From Lysobacteraceae bacterium SCN 69-320 (GTDB lineage: Bacteria; Pseudomonadota; Gammaproteobacteria; Xanthomonadales; Rhodanobacteraceae): a stretch of DNA of 64,000 nucleotides. The stretch lies in assembly GCA_001725155.1 (NCBI GenBank), contig MEFP01000012.1:248001-312000 (forward strand), in the 5' to 3' direction. Positions within the stretch are counted from its first letter, which is position 1; each line of letters begins with the position of its first letter. A program made the position numbers and the translations under genes. The notes under the pieces were generated by a model. It saw only the letters and a program-made list of their open reading frames with translations. It searched no databases and was not told the origin of the DNA. Shown here in pieces: positions 29,083 through 38,767 of the stretch.

Positions 29083-30099
29083 TCACGAGGTCTTGTTGGG
29101 TCGGGACGACCAGTGGATGTGCACAATGCGCCAGCCCTGCGGCGTCTTCTTGAGCACCATGGTTTCGGTGCTGATGAGATCCACGGGCTTGCCCTTCGCC
29201 TGCGCGGTGATGCGCGACTCGCTGCCGACCCAGGCCAGATCGCCCACGGCATCGCCGGTGCGCGATTGCAAGGCCACGGTCGCCGTCTTCAGGAAGGCCG
29301 CGTCGCTCGCCAGGTGGTGCGAGGCGTATTCCGCCTTGGACCGCTCGATGCCGCCGCTCTCGAAAATCTTCACCGCGGGGTCGAGCAACGCCGCCGCGGC
29401 GTCGGTATCGCCCGACGACACGGCTTTCTGGAACTGCTCCACCACGGCCGTCGGCTCAGTGGCGGTCGGCGTCGTGGGGCTCGCCATTTCCGGGCTTGCC
29501 GTCCCCGCGGGCGCCTCGCTGTCCATGCCGGCGTGATCCATGGCCTCGTGATCCATCGCCTCGCCCCCCTCGCGAGCAGTCAGGATCTGGTACTGATCCG
29601 GCGTCAAGGTCGGCAGCTTCTGCAGGAACGCCACCATCGCCCAGATGCGCGCATCGTCGTGGGTGGGTCCCCACGCGGGCATGGCGGAGGCCTTGATGCC
29701 GTGCTTGATGATCCAGAACTGCCGCGCCGCCGCGCCCTCGGCGAGGTTCTTGGTCAACGGCGCTTGCTGGGACGCGGGCTTGGACAGATTGGGCGGTGCC
29801 GGGTACAACCCCTGCGCCAGGTCGGACGTCGCCTTGCCGGGCTTCAGGTGGCAGGTCGCGCACATGTCGTTGTAGTCGGCACCGCCGGCCAACAGCATCG
29901 CCGGGTCGTCCAGGGGCGGTACTTTCAGGTCGGCGCTAGCGCGCGCAATCGAGCGTTCGCGCAGCGTCTCCAGACCCCAGTAGGTCAGGGCGTTGTGCGG
30001 CGTGTCCGCGCCGATCGGGTACAGCCCCGAGTACAAAAACCCCAGTGCGCCCAATCCGCCAACGAGCGCCAGCACGAGGATCACCTTGAGCGTTTTCAT
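29083..30099 (-). CDS. cytochrome c fused to a SnoaL/DUF4440-like domain
   Basis: GGAGGG precedes the ATG. The 338-residue protein has an N-terminal anchor (5-24), a class I cytochrome c domain with the haem site MCATCHLKPG (about 79-88) and a probable axial Met in ASAMPAWGP, then a Met/His linker (EAMDHEAMDHAGMD) and a C-terminal alpha+beta cone domain of the SnoaL/nuclear transport factor 2 type (about 215-330, with VVEQFQKAVSSGD). The cytochrome should transfer electrons in the periplasm, perhaps with the multicopper oxidase encoded 3 bp upstream. The fusion is unusual. Confidence 0.8.
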   Translation of the reverse strand: MKTLKVILVLALVGGLGALGFLYSGLYPIGADTPHNALTYWGLETLRERSIARASADLKVPPLDDPAMLLAGGADYNDMCATCHLKPGKATSDLAQGLYPAPPNLSKPASQQAPLTKNLAEGAAARQFWIIKHGIKASAMPAWGPTHDDARIWAMVAFLQKLPTLTPDQYQILTAREGGEAMDHEAMDHAGMDSEAPAGTASPEMASPTTPTATEPTAVVEQFQKAVSSGDTDAAAALLDPAVKIFESGGIERSKAEYASHHLASDAAFLKTATVALQSRTGDAVGDLAWVGSESRITAQAKGKPVDLISTETMVLKKTPQGWRIVHIHWSSRPNKTS

Positions 30100-30102
30100 G
30101 CG

Positions 30103-31527
30103 CTACCCTCCGGAGGACTTGCCGTGTTGTGAGTGATCCATCGCCGGCATCGGCTCGGTGGCCGGGGCCGGTCGCTTCCCTTGTGCAGGCCCGTACGGCG
30201 TGCGCCGATGGGGCTGGCCGAAGTCGGCATCGGTGCTGACGCGACGCGCGACCAGGTTCTTGGGATAGCGATACGGACCCGGATCGCGAAAATCCCCGGC
30301 CGCCAGGTCGTCGCGCACCTTGACCACGGTGAACATGCCGCCCATTTCGATCGGGCCGAACTGGCCTTGCCCCGCCATCATCGGCAACGTGTTCTCCGGG
30401 CCGGTCAGGCCCATCGCGACGTGCTCGGAATGCTCGGACATGCCGTTTTCGCCCATGGCCATGTAGCCAGGCAGTATCTGGCGGATCTGCGCTTCCACGC
30501 CGCGCTGATCGACGCCCGTCGGGTTCGGGATGCCATGGCCCATCGGCCCCATCGTGTGGTGGGCCATGTGGCAGTGCAGAGCCCAGTCGCCGGGTTCCGT
30601 CGCCACGAACTCGAAATCGCGCATCTGCCCGACGCCGATGATCTCGGTGACCTCGCGCCGCCACTGCGATCGCGGCCAGCGTCCCGCGTCCGACCCGGTG
30701 ACCCAGAACGGGTTGCTGTGCAGGTGGATGGGATGATTCCACATGGATAAATTGCCGATGCGGATGCGCAGCCGCTCGCCCGTGCGCATCACCAGCGGCT
30801 CGATCGCGGGGAACACCTTCGAGTTGAAGGTCCACAGATCGAAGTCCTGCATGATGCTGGGATCCGGGCGATACGTGCCCGGGTGCAGCGCCCAGTTGTG
30901 CAGCAGGAAGGCGTAGTCGCGGTCGATCGGCTCTTCTTCGCCGGCACGCGGATGGATGATGAACAAGCCCATCATGCCGAACGCCATCTGCGTCATCTCA
31001 TCGGCATGCGGGTGGTACATGTGCGTGCCGTGCTGCTTGAGCGTGTATTCGTAGACGAAGGTTTCGCCGGGCAGGATGTGCGGCTGGTTGAGGCCGGCCA
31101 CGCCGTCGAACCCGTTGGGCAGGTCGATGCCGTGCCAGTGCACCGAGGTCGGCTCCTTCAGCCGGTTCGTCACGAACAGCCGCACGCGATCGCCTTCGAC
31201 CGCTTCGATCGTCGGCCCGGGCGTCGTGCCGTTGTAGCCCCAGCAGATCGCGCGCGAGCCCGGCGCGAACTCGTGCTCGATTTCCTCGGCAACCAGGTGG
31301 AATTCCTTGACCCCGCCGTTCATGCGGAAGGGCAGCGTCCAGCCGTTGAGCGTGCGCACGGGCCGGTAGCCGGCCGGCGTCCGCGGCGGGGCCGGATCGC
31401 TCGGGGTGGGCACCGCCGCCGGCTCGTGGCCGGCGGGGTGCTGCGCCCGGGCGGGCGTCACGGCGCCGGCCACCAGGCCCGCGCCGCCGACGCCCATCCA
31501 TTGCAGCAGTTCGCGTCGTGAGGTCAT
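30103..31527 (-). CDS. periplasmic multicopper oxidase (CopA-like)
   Basis: The 474-residue enzyme has a twin-arginine signal (SRRELLQW) and four copper motifs: HWHG (130-133), HPHAD (172-176), HPIHLH (265-270) and HCHMAHH (318-324), so all type 1, 2 and 3 sites are present. It should oxidise Cu(I) or other substrates in the periplasm with reduction of oxygen. A Met-rich segment (MAMGENGMSEHSEHVAMG) and the end (MPAMDHSQHG) may bind extra copper. The ATG overlaps the stop of the preceding small protein gene (TGATG), so translation is coupled. Confidence 0.9.
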   Translation of the reverse strand: MTSRRELLQWMGVGGAGLVAGAVTPARAQHPAGHEPAAVPTPSDPAPPRTPAGYRPVRTLNGWTLPFRMNGGVKEFHLVAEEIEHEFAPGSRAICWGYNGTTPGPTIEAVEGDRVRLFVTNRLKEPTSVHWHGIDLPNGFDGVAGLNQPHILPGETFVYEYTLKQHGTHMYHPHADEMTQMAFGMMGLFIIHPRAGEEEPIDRDYAFLLHNWALHPGTYRPDPSIMQDFDLWTFNSKVFPAIEPLVMRTGERLRIRIGNLSMWNHPIHLHSNPFWVTGSDAGRWPRSQWRREVTEIIGVGQMRDFEFVATEPGDWALHCHMAHHTMGPMGHGIPNPTGVDQRGVEAQIRQILPGYMAMGENGMSEHSEHVAMGLTGPENTLPMMAGQGQFGPIEMGGMFTVVKVRDDLAAGDFRDPGPYRYPKNLVARRVSTDADFGQPHRRTPYGPAQGKRPAPATEPMPAMDHSQHGKSSGG

Positions 31528-31859
31528 CAGTGCCCCCCGTGATCGTCGGTCGCGGCCGGCACGTTCTTGTCGTCCTTCTTCGGATCCTTCGCGGCGTCCT
31601 TGGCCGGCGCGTGCCCGTCGCCGTGGTCGTGCGCGCCGCCAGCGGCGTCGGCCTTGGCGCACTTGGCCATCATCGCCTTCATGACCGGGTCGTTCGGGTC
31701 CATTTTGGACATGTCCATGGTTTTCATCTTGGCGCAGTCGGGCTTGGCCTTGGCCGCGGCCGCTTCTTTTTCGTGCTCTTTGGGGTCGTGCGCCGACACG
31801 TTCAGGGCGATCGTCAGGCCAGCCAGGGCCAGGGCAAGACGCAGGGAATTCGTAGTCAT
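31527..31859 (-). CDS. small periplasmic metal-binding protein, copper block
   Basis: This 110-residue protein has a signal peptide ending NVSAHDP and a mature part with a Cys pair (PDCAKM and MAKCAK) around Met-rich MDMSKMDPNDPVMKAMM, then a His-rich charged tail ending DHGGH. It is a paralogue of the protein at 12343-12594. Its ATG overlaps the upstream outer-membrane gene stop (ATGA) and its stop overlaps the oxidase ATG, making a tight three-gene unit. A copper-carrying role in the periplasm is inferred. Confidence 0.72.
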   Translation of the reverse strand: MTTNSLRLALALAGLTIALNVSAHDPKEHEKEAAAAKAKPDCAKMKTMDMSKMDPNDPVMKAMMAKCAKADAAGGAHDHGDGHAPAKDAAKDPKKDDKNVPAATDDHGGH

Positions 31860-33916
31860 GAGTGATCTCCGTAGGAAGGAACCAGGGGTGAAACGGTGAG
31901 GGCACGCCGCGGTGCGGCGCGTACGGCGGTCCAGTCGAGGGCAGGGAGGCGAGGCATCGACGACAAACGCTCACCGTCCTCGCGCGCCGGCGCCGGCGGG
32001 GTGGCGTCCTTGCCGTGGTCCATGCCCGGCATGCTGTCCTTGTCGGTCGCACGCTCCGTCGCCGGCGGTGACGCCGGCTTTTTGGCGGCGTCGTTCGCGC
32101 CGCGCGGCTTCTTGGTGGAATTGCCGGCTTTGGTAGCCGGCGCCGGTTTCATCGACGACATGTCATGGCCGCTGTGGTCCATACCGGGCTTGCCGGCATC
32201 GCCGGCAGCGTTGTCGGTCGGGGGCGGCGCGGCCGTTTTCATCGATGGCATGTCATGGCCGCTGTGGTCCATGCTCGACATACCGCCATCGTCAGCGGGG
32301 CGTTCGAACGCGGGCGTGGCCGCAGGCTTCATCGACGACATGTCGTGCCCACTGTGATCCATGCCCGGCATCCCGCCATCGTCGGCCCGACGGTCGGTCG
32401 AGGGCGTGCCCGCGGGTTTCATCGACGACATGTCGTGACCGCCATGATTCATCCCGGGCATCGCCGCGCCATGGCCACTGTGACCGCCGTGGCCACCTCC
32501 GATGGGGGCGGGCGGGGACAGGATCGCCTCGACCCCGATCGTGCGTTCGGTGACGCTGGCCGCGCTGGGGAGACGCGTCCCGATCGCGCGCGCCAATTCC
32601 ACCCGCGCCACCCAGTAGTCGCGCACCGCCTCGAGATAGCCCTGGTAGGCGTCGTATTCCTGTTGCTTGGCCAGCAGCAGCTCGAACGCGCCGATCAGCA
32701 TGTAGTTGTGCCGCTCGACCTGGCGTGCGACCACCGCTTCGCGCTGAGGAACGAGCGCCGATCGGTACTGCTCGACGATGGTGCGCTGGGCGTTGACCCG
32801 CTCCACGCCGAGCCGCACGTTGTTGTCGATCTCCAGTTCGAGCTGGGCCAGCGCACTCTTGGCCAACTCCCACTGCGCCTGCGCGCGCGCGATCGCCGCC
32901 TGGCCCTGGTTGAACAGCGGCAGCGCCAAAGACAAGGTCGGGCCGGTCAGTTTCGACCCGTCCGTTTCCTTTTCGCGCTCCACGCCCACATCGACCGCCC
33001 CCAGCAGACGCCAGCGTCGCGCCAGGCCCAGCGCGTCGCCGAGGAGCTCCACCTCACGCCGCGCCGCGGCGAGATCCAGCCGCTGTTCGCGGGCCAGTGA
33101 CTGCAGCGTTTCCAGACCGTCCTCGGCCGGCACCGGAACCCCCAGCGGCACGTCCAGCTGCCAGTGGGCGGCCTGCGCCCCGGACAAGCCCATCTGCGTG
33201 TTGAGCGCGAGCCGCTCGCGCGTGGCATTCGCCCGCGCCGACAGCGCGGCGATGCGCGCCTGGCTCGCCGCTGCCTGCTCGAGCTTGAGCTCTAGCGCAC
33301 TGATGTTGCCCGCCTCGAAGAAGCGCTGGGCAAGTTCGGCCGAGGTCGCCGCGGCCGTGGCCACGGCTTCGCGCATCTGCGCGACCTGCTCGGCACCGGC
33401 GGCCTCGTACCACTGGACCTCCACCTCGGACGCCAGCGTCACCAGATCCGCTGCAATCGTCTGCTGGGCGCGCTCGTACTCGCCCGCGGCCAAACGACGC
33501 CGGGCGGGCAGCAGCAGCACGTCCGCCAGCGGCGCGGTCAGTCCCGTCGTGATCTTGGACGGACCGCCGTCCTTGAGCGCCGACCCGCTGAAGGTCGGAT
33601 TGCCGATACGGCTGGCCTCGACCACGTCGGCTTGCGCCAACCCCAATCGCGCGTACTCCGCCGCCATGCGTGGATTGCGCAGCTGCGCCACCTGAAAGGC
33701 CGTGACCGGCGTGATCTTGGCCGCCGTGAGCTCGGCCACGCGCGCATCGACAGCGGCCGCCCCCTCGGGGTCGCTGCGCCAGGACACGGCGGCAGGCACG
33801 CGTTCGTTCAACAGCGTCTGGACGCGATCGGCGCCCTCGCGCCGCGAGACCCCCACGCACCCGGCAAGGATCGTCAACGCGGCCGCCAGCGGCAGCCGCA
33901 ACAGCATTCGTTCCAT
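31856..33916 (-). CDS. outer membrane efflux lipoprotein with Met/His repeat tail
   Basis: From the ATG at 33916 the protein has 686 residues. A signal ends in the lipobox LAGC (about 17-20). Two TolC-type helical repeats follow (about 60-470), the CusC-like channel. Unlike ordinary channel proteins it continues for about 215 residues of low-complexity sequence with four 30-residue repeats built on MDHSGHDMSSMKP, the kind of motif found at the N-terminus of CopB. It would give the channel a periplasmic copper-binding tail. No RND pump or adaptor gene is adjacent, so the partner is unclear. Confidence 0.82.
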   Translation of the reverse strand: MERMLLRLPLAAALTILAGCVGVSRREGADRVQTLLNERVPAAVSWRSDPEGAAAVDARVAELTAAKITPVTAFQVAQLRNPRMAAEYARLGLAQADVVEASRIGNPTFSGSALKDGGPSKITTGLTAPLADVLLLPARRRLAAGEYERAQQTIAADLVTLASEVEVQWYEAAGAEQVAQMREAVATAAATSAELAQRFFEAGNISALELKLEQAAASQARIAALSARANATRERLALNTQMGLSGAQAAHWQLDVPLGVPVPAEDGLETLQSLAREQRLDLAAARREVELLGDALGLARRWRLLGAVDVGVEREKETDGSKLTGPTLSLALPLFNQGQAAIARAQAQWELAKSALAQLELEIDNNVRLGVERVNAQRTIVEQYRSALVPQREAVVARQVERHNYMLIGAFELLLAKQQEYDAYQGYLEAVRDYWVARVELARAIGTRLPSAASVTERTIGVEAILSPPAPIGGGHGGHSGHGAAMPGMNHGGHDMSSMKPAGTPSTDRRADDGGMPGMDHSGHDMSSMKPAATPAFERPADDGGMSSMDHSGHDMPSMKTAAPPPTDNAAGDAGKPGMDHSGHDMSSMKPAPATKAGNSTKKPRGANDAAKKPASPPATERATDKDSMPGMDHGKDATPPAPAREDGERLSSMPRLPALDWTAVRAAPRRALTVSPLVPSYGDHS
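32148..32507 (-). repeat. four tandem 90-bp repeats in the efflux gene
   Basis: Units begin at 32148, 32238, 32328 and 32418, an exact 90-bp period (30 codons). Each encodes a Met/His block (GMDHSGHDMSSMK) plus a variable Pro/Ala/Asp linker. Copy differences are mostly at wobble positions or in the linker. Such repeats can expand or shrink by slippage. Confidence 0.85.
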
Positions 33917-34035
33917 CGGTTCAACTCGTTGGCAGGCACGCGTCGCAACACCAGACGGCATCGCGCGCATGCGAAAAGAGTGACGGTGCGATAGACGCAC
34001 CGCATCGGCAGCCCGATTGGGCTGCTAGCCAACGC

Positions 34036-34434
34036 TTAGGCGATCGGAGGTCGCAAGGGCACCGTGTACCGCGCGGCGGCCAGGTGCGCACACGAGAAAT
34101 CGCGGCCCTTCAGGTCACGGTGCGGGGGCACGGTCACGCCGGTGATGGGCGCGGCGCTGGCCGACAGCAGGCACCCGCAGGCGCATTGGCCGTGGGTGCA
34201 GCACGACGGCGTGCTGTGCTTGGAAGCGGGGGCTTTTCCCCCGTGCTGGGCGTGCTCAGATGCGTTGTCCATCGCCCCGTCGTGGACCACGGCGTCGCCA
34301 TGGCATGGCGCGTCGGCGACCACCGCCGGGGCCTTCTGCGCCGCGACGTGATGCTGTGCCATCGCCACGGGCATGAGAAACCCGTTCAGGCACAACACGA
34401 TCGCGAGAAGAAGGTGGGTGGCGGTGCGAAGCAC
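34036..34434 (-). CDS. CopL-like exported metal-binding peptide, second copy
   Basis: A GTG at 34434 with GGAGA upstream gives 132 residues aligned with the copy at 45236 (LRTATHLLLAIVLCLNGF against LRSVLVLTLILNGF); a longer frame with an upstream ATG is less likely. After the signal peptide come APCHGD, HAQHGGK and SCCTHGQCACGC, a Cys/His copper site, and the family's C-terminal RPP. It is divergent from the MerR/P-type ATPase unit and lies 119 bp before the efflux gene on the same strand, probably leading that operon. Confidence 0.72.
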   Translation of the reverse strand: MLRTATHLLLAIVLCLNGFLMPVAMAQHHVAAQKAPAVVADAPCHGDAVVHDGAMDNASEHAQHGGKAPASKHSTPSCCTHGQCACGCLLSASAAPITGVTVPPHRDLKGRDFSCAHLAAARYTVPLRPPIA

Positions 34435-34558
34435 GCGCTCTCCGCGGCGGAGGAGGACGGCGCATAGACTGCGCGCCGGTGCCACAAGTTTCAAGTCGTC
34501 GCCCGCGCCGTGCAGAAGCACCCCGCGACGGTGCGTGGAAGCGTCCGCGGACAGGGGC

Positions 34559-34590
34559 TTGACTCTGGACTAGGGTCCAGACTGCACACT
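34559..34590 (+). promoter_or_regulatory. MerR-type operator/promoter of the regulator-copA unit
   Basis: TTGACT (-35, 34559-34564) is followed at once by the dyad CTGGAC-TAGG-GTCCAG (34565-34580) and a -10-like CACACT (34585-34590), an over-long 20-bp spacer as expected for a MerR-family activator that twists DNA. The regulator ATG is at 34628 with GGAG 8 bases upstream. The site should serve the merR-type gene and copA. Confidence 0.7.
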
Positions 34591-34627
34591 GGCGCCTCAC
34601 GCGATCCATGCGTCAGCGGAGCAGACC

Positions 34628-35032
34628 ATGACGAGCTTTACCATTGGCGAATTGGCCCGGCGGGCCGGCGTGGCCATCGACACCGTGCGCTACTACGAGC
34701 GCGGCCATCTGCTGGCGCCCGCGCAGCGCTCGGCCTCGGGCTACCGGCACTACACGCAGACCGAACTCAAGCGCCTGCATTTCATCCGCCGCGCCAAATC
34801 CTTGGGCTTTTCGCTCGAGGACATTCGAACGCTGCTCGCCTTGAGCGACAACGCCGATGTCGCCCAGGTCAAACGCGCGTCCATCGACAAACTCGCCGAC
34901 GTCGATCAGCGCATCGCCGAGCTGACCCGCATCCGCACCGGCTTGCAAACCCTCATCACCGCGTGCCCCGGCCACGGCCGGGCCGACGCCTGTCCCATAC
35001 TCAACGCCTTGTCGCAGGAGGACCTGCCATGA
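34628..35032 (+). CDS. MerR-family copper regulator (CueR-like)
   Basis: The 134-residue protein has the MerR DNA-binding domain ([20 protein letters not shown]) and a C-terminal metal loop [14 protein letters not shown], whose two Cys in C-x8-C spacing match Cu(I)-sensing CueR-type proteins. Its own promoter carries a MerR dyad (34565-34580), so it probably autoregulates. The stop overlaps the copA ATG (ATGA), coupling sensor and pump. Copper or silver is the expected inducer. Confidence 0.88.
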   Translation: MTSFTIGELARRAGVAIDTVRYYERGHLLAPAQRSASGYRHYTQTELKRLHFIRRAKSLGFSLEDIRTLLALSDNADVAQVKRASIDKLADVDQRIAELTRIRTGLQTLITACPGHGRADACPILNALSQEDLP

Positions 35033-37470
35033 CCGCGCCATCCAACAAACCCGCGTGCTGCCACGCGCCCACGCCACCCTCGTCTCCGGCTTCCATCGCG
35101 GGCACCGCCGCCGCGTCGGCGGTCGCCCCGCACGGCGGCCATCACCACGGCGATCACCAGGGCCACGCTCATGGCCCCGGTCCGGGCGCCACGGCCGCGG
35201 CCGACCGCGATCCGGTCTGCGGCATGACGGTTTCCGCAGACTCGCCCCACCACGCGCAGCACGCCGGCCACGACTACCGCTTCTGCTCGGCCGGCTGCCG
35301 TACCAAATTCGTGGCCGATCCCGAACGCTATCTGTCCGTGCAGGGCGAGCCTGACGCGCCGCCGGCACCGCCGGGCACGACCTACACCTGTCCGATGCAC
35401 CCGCAGATCGTCCAGGACGGTCCCGGAGCCTGTCCGATTTGTGGCATGGCGCTCGAACCGCTCATGCCCAGCGAGGACGACGGCGAGCTGCCCGAGCTCA
35501 CCGACTTTCGCCGGCGTTTCACCTGGACGCTGCCGCTGACGCTGATCGTGCTGGGCCTGGCCATGCTCGGTCATCGCCTGACCGGCGTGTCGACCGAACT
35601 GCGCACGGGCCTGGAGCTCGTGTTGGCCACGCCCGTGGTGCTGTGGGCAGGCTGGCCGTTCTTCGAGCGGTGTATCGCTTCGCTGCGCCATCGCAGCCCG
35701 AACATGTGGACGCTCATCGGCATCGGTGTGGCGGCCGCCTACGGCTACAGCGTCGTGGCCACGCTCGCCCCCGGTCTCTTTCCGGAGTCCTTCCGCGAAC
35801 ACGGGCGGGTCGGCGTCTACTTCGAAGCCGCGGCCGTCATCGTTTCGCTGACACTGCTCGGGCAGCTCCTGGAGCTGCGCGCTCGCTCGGCGACCTCTGC
35901 CGCGATCAAGGCGCTGTTGCGCCTGGCGCCCAAAACCGCGCGCCGCCTCAACGCCGACGGCAGCGAGGACGACGTCGCGCTCGAGCAAGTCCATCCGGGC
36001 GATCGCCTGCGCGTGCGCCCCGGCGAAAAGATCCCGGTCGACGGCACCGTGCTCGAAGGCCGCTCCAGCGTCGATGAGTCGATGTTGACCGGCGAATCAC
36101 TCCCCATCGAAAAGGCCCCCGACGCGCGCGTGATCGGCGCCACCCTCAATGGCACCGGCAGCCTGGTCATTCGCGCCGACCAGGTCGGCGCGGCCACGGT
36201 GCTCGCACAGATCGTGCAGCTCGTCGCCCAGGCCCAACGCTCGCGCGCCCCGATGCAGCGCATGGCCGATACCGTGGCGTACTGGTTCGTGCTCGCCGTG
36301 CTCGCCGCGGCGGTCGCGACGTTCCTCGGGTGGGGTTTCTTCGGTCCGGAACCGTCCTGGACCTACGCCGTCCTGAACGCGGTGTCCGTGCTCATCATCG
36401 CGTGTCCGTGCGCCCTGGGGCTCGCGACCCCCATGTCGATCATGGTAGCCACGGGACGCGCGGCGCAGGCCGGCGTGCTGTTCCGCGACGCCGAGGCCAT
36501 CGAGCGCCTGCGCACCATCGACACGCTCATCGTCGACAAGACGGGCACGCTGACGCAGGGACGCCCGGCATTTCGCGAGGCGCTCGTTGCGCCGGGCTAC
36601 ACCGACGATCAGGTCGTGCAGTTCGCCGCGAGCCTGGAGCAGGGCAGCGAGCACCCGCTGGCGGCCGCGATCCTGGCCGAGGCAAAGCAGCGGTCGCTCG
36701 CCCTCCCGGCCAGTGCCGATTTCTCGTCGATCACGGGCCACGGCGTTGTCGGCCGCGTGACCGATCGGGCGCTGGCCCTGGGCAATGCCGCGTTGATGGC
36801 GAAGGTCGGTGCGGACATCGCGCTGCTGAGCGAGCGTGCCGACGCCCTGCGGGCGCTCGGGGCGACCGTGATGTTTCTGGCGGTTGACGGACAGCTCGCG
36901 GGCGCGGTCGCCGTCGCCGATCCGATCAAGCCCTCGACGCCAGCTGCGCTGCAGGCCCTGCGCGCGGCCGGGTTCCACCTCGTCATGGCCTCGGGCGATG
37001 CAGCGGCCACCGCACAGGCCGTGGCCAAGACCTTGGCGATCGACGAGGTGCACGGCGAGGTCAAGCCAGCCGACAAGGTGGCGCTCGTGGAACGCCTCAA
37101 AGCGCAAGGCCGCCGCGTGGCGATGGCCGGCGACGGTGTGAACGATGCGCCGGCGCTCGCGGCGGCCGATGTCGGCATTGCCATGGGCACGGGCACGGAT
37201 GTCGCCATGTCCAGTGCCGCGGTCACGCTGGTGAAGGGCGATCTCGGCCGCATCCTGGCGGCACGCACGATTTCCCAGGAGACCGTCCGCAACATGAAGC
37301 AAAACCTCGGTTTTGCCTTTTTGTACAACGCGCTCGGCGTGCCGATCGCCGCGGGCGTGCTCTATCCGGTTTTCGGGTGGCTCTTGAGTCCCATGATCGC
37401 GGCGCTGGCCATGAGCCTGAGCTCCGTCTCGGTGGTGACCAATGCGCTGCGACTGGGCCGGACCGCGTAA
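35029..37470 (+). CDS. copA: copper-exporting P1B-type ATPase with YHS and heavy-metal-binding domains
   Basis: The 813-residue inner membrane pump starts at the ATG overlapping the regulator stop. N-terminal order: Cys/His-rich leader ([15 protein letters not shown]), a YHS domain (DPVCGM at C64 and FCSAGC), then TCPMHP...CPICGM (121-138), a heavy-metal-binding domain. Transport core: [11 protein letters not shown] (CPC 459-461), phosphorylation site DKTGTLTQ (D503), SEHPLA and GDGVNDAPA. This is the Cu(I)/Ag(I) P1B-1 type (SilP/CopA). A classical GMxCxxC domain is absent, replaced by YHS. It exports Cu(I) from the cytoplasm. Confidence 0.93.
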   Translation: MTAPSNKPACCHAPTPPSSPASIAGTAAASAVAPHGGHHHGDHQGHAHGPGPGATAAADRDPVCGMTVSADSPHHAQHAGHDYRFCSAGCRTKFVADPERYLSVQGEPDAPPAPPGTTYTCPMHPQIVQDGPGACPICGMALEPLMPSEDDGELPELTDFRRRFTWTLPLTLIVLGLAMLGHRLTGVSTELRTGLELVLATPVVLWAGWPFFERCIASLRHRSPNMWTLIGIGVAAAYGYSVVATLAPGLFPESFREHGRVGVYFEAAAVIVSLTLLGQLLELRARSATSAAIKALLRLAPKTARRLNADGSEDDVALEQVHPGDRLRVRPGEKIPVDGTVLEGRSSVDESMLTGESLPIEKAPDARVIGATLNGTGSLVIRADQVGAATVLAQIVQLVAQAQRSRAPMQRMADTVAYWFVLAVLAAAVATFLGWGFFGPEPSWTYAVLNAVSVLIIACPCALGLATPMSIMVATGRAAQAGVLFRDAEAIERLRTIDTLIVDKTGTLTQGRPAFREALVAPGYTDDQVVQFAASLEQGSEHPLAAAILAEAKQRSLALPASADFSSITGHGVVGRVTDRALALGNAALMAKVGADIALLSERADALRALGATVMFLAVDGQLAGAVAVADPIKPSTPAALQALRAAGFHLVMASGDAAATAQAVAKTLAIDEVHGEVKPADKVALVERLKAQGRRVAMAGDGVNDAPALAAADVGIAMGTGTDVAMSSAAVTLVKGDLGRILAARTISQETVRNMKQNLGFAFLYNALGVPIAAGVLYPVFGWLLSPMIAALAMSLSSVSVVTNALRLGRTA

Positions 37471-37588
37471 TCGCGCCGCCGAGCGCTATCGGGTTCAGCA
37501 CAAGGGTCGAAATTGTCGGGCTACCGGCAGTCCATCAGGCGGAGCATCCGCGGACATCGATCAGGCCTACCTCCGGTGGCCGGTCGGC

Positions 37589-38269
37589 CTAGCTGCGTTG
37601 TGGCGCACGGCTCGCCGAGAACAGCCACCGCGCGACGATCACACTGATCGTCGCGCCCACGCACTGGGCCACGACGAAACCCACGACGTCCGCCGGCCGA
37701 ATGCCGGCGAAGGTGTTCGTCAGGCAGCGCGCCACGGTGATCGCCGGGTTGGCGAACGACGTGGACGCCGTGAACCAGTAGGCCGCGCCGCTCCATGCCG
37801 CAACCATCCAGGGCGCATCGGCACTGCGCCGGTGGCCGATGACCACGAACTGCAGACCGAACGTCGCGACGGCCTCGGCGAGCCATTGCGCACTACCGGT
37901 GCGTACGTGTGTCGACGTCTGCAGCAGCGGCAGCTCGAACATCGCATGGGCGAGCACGGCGCCTGCACCGCAGCCGATCGCCTGCACGACCACGTAGACC
38001 GCGCTATCCGCCGCCGCCAGGCGTCGACGCAGCAGCTCCATTACCGACACTACAGGGTTAAAATGCGCGCCGCTGATGGGTCCCAGCAAGGCGATCAGCG
38101 CGGCCAACACGGCGACTGTCGCCGCCGTGTTGGCCAAGAGCGCCACGGCCGTGTTTCCGCCCGCCAAACGCTCGGCCATGATGCCCGAGCCGATGACGGT
38201 CGCGGCGAGCATCATCGAGCCCAGGGCTTCGGTGGCAGCGCGGCGCGCCAGCGATGGCTGTTCCTGCAT
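37589..38269 (-). CDS. MIP/aquaporin-family channel of the ars operon
   Basis: This 226-residue protein has six membrane helices and the two NPA-type loops HFNPVVS (residues 68-74) and FANPAITVAR (about 170-179); the first is NPV rather than NPA, as in some arsenite-conducting channels. It starts 3 bp after the arsC stop, so the two are coupled. In Sinorhizobium meliloti an aquaglyceroporin (AqpS) in the ars operon lets arsenite leave down its gradient. The same role is inferred here; no ArsB or Acr3 pump is nearby. Confidence 0.85.
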   Translation of the reverse strand: MQEQPSLARRAATEALGSMMLAATVIGSGIMAERLAGGNTAVALLANTAATVAVLAALIALLGPISGAHFNPVVSVMELLRRRLAAADSAVYVVVQAIGCGAGAVLAHAMFELPLLQTSTHVRTGSAQWLAEAVATFGLQFVVIGHRRSADAPWMVAAWSGAAYWFTASTSFANPAITVARCLTNTFAGIRPADVVGFVVAQCVGATISVIVARWLFSASRAPQRS

Positions 38270-38272
38270 GGG

Positions 38273-38767
38273 TCAGGCCTGGCCGATGGTGCGCACGTGA
38301 TCATGGATCGCCATGCGATCGAGCGAGGCGAACGGCAAGCTCGTGAAGAGCTCGATGCGCCGCTGCAGCGTCGTGAAGGCATCGCGAAACGCGTTGGTCT
38401 TTTCCAGCTCCGAGCCTTCCACGGCGGCCGGATCGGGAACGCCCCAGTGCGCCGTCACCGGCTGGCCGGGCCAGATCGGGCACACCTCGCCGGCAGCGTT
38501 GTCGCAGACGGTGAACACGAAGTCGAGCACCGGCGCGCCGGGCTGCTCGAACTCGTCCCAGCTCTTGCTGCGCAGGCCGTCGGTTGCGATGCCCACGCGT
38601 TGCAGCAACGCCAGCACATAGGGATTGACGGTGCCGTTGGGATGGCTGCCGGCGCTGAACGCGCGAAAGCGCTCATGGCCTCTGTGGTTGAGCGTGGCCT
38701 CGGCCAGGATGCTGCGGGCCGAGTTGCCCGCGCACAGGAAGAGGACGTTGAAGACGCGGTCGGTCAT
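38273..38767 (-). CDS. arsC: arsenate reductase, low-molecular-weight phosphatase type
   Basis: The ATG at 38767 overlaps the arsR stop by 4 bp and gives 164 residues. LFLCAGNSARS holds the CX5R phosphatase loop near residue 12, and FTVCDNAAGEVC holds the two resolving Cys, as in thioredoxin-coupled ArsC of the Bacillus/Staphylococcus type. It reduces arsenate to arsenite in the cytoplasm. The downstream aquaporin would then let arsenite out. Confidence 0.92.
   Translation of the reverse strand: MTDRVFNVLFLCAGNSARSILAEATLNHRGHERFRAFSAGSHPNGTVNPYVLALLQRVGIATDGLRSKSWDEFEQPGAPVLDFVFTVCDNAAGEVCPIWPGQPVTAHWGVPDPAAVEGSELEKTNAFRDAFTTLQRRIELFTSLPFASLDRMAIHDHVRTIGQA

Noticed and set aside
32148-32507. 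CRISPR-like 90-bp repeats
   Set aside because: They lie in frame inside a coding gene, have a 30-codon period and encode Met/His protein repeats.
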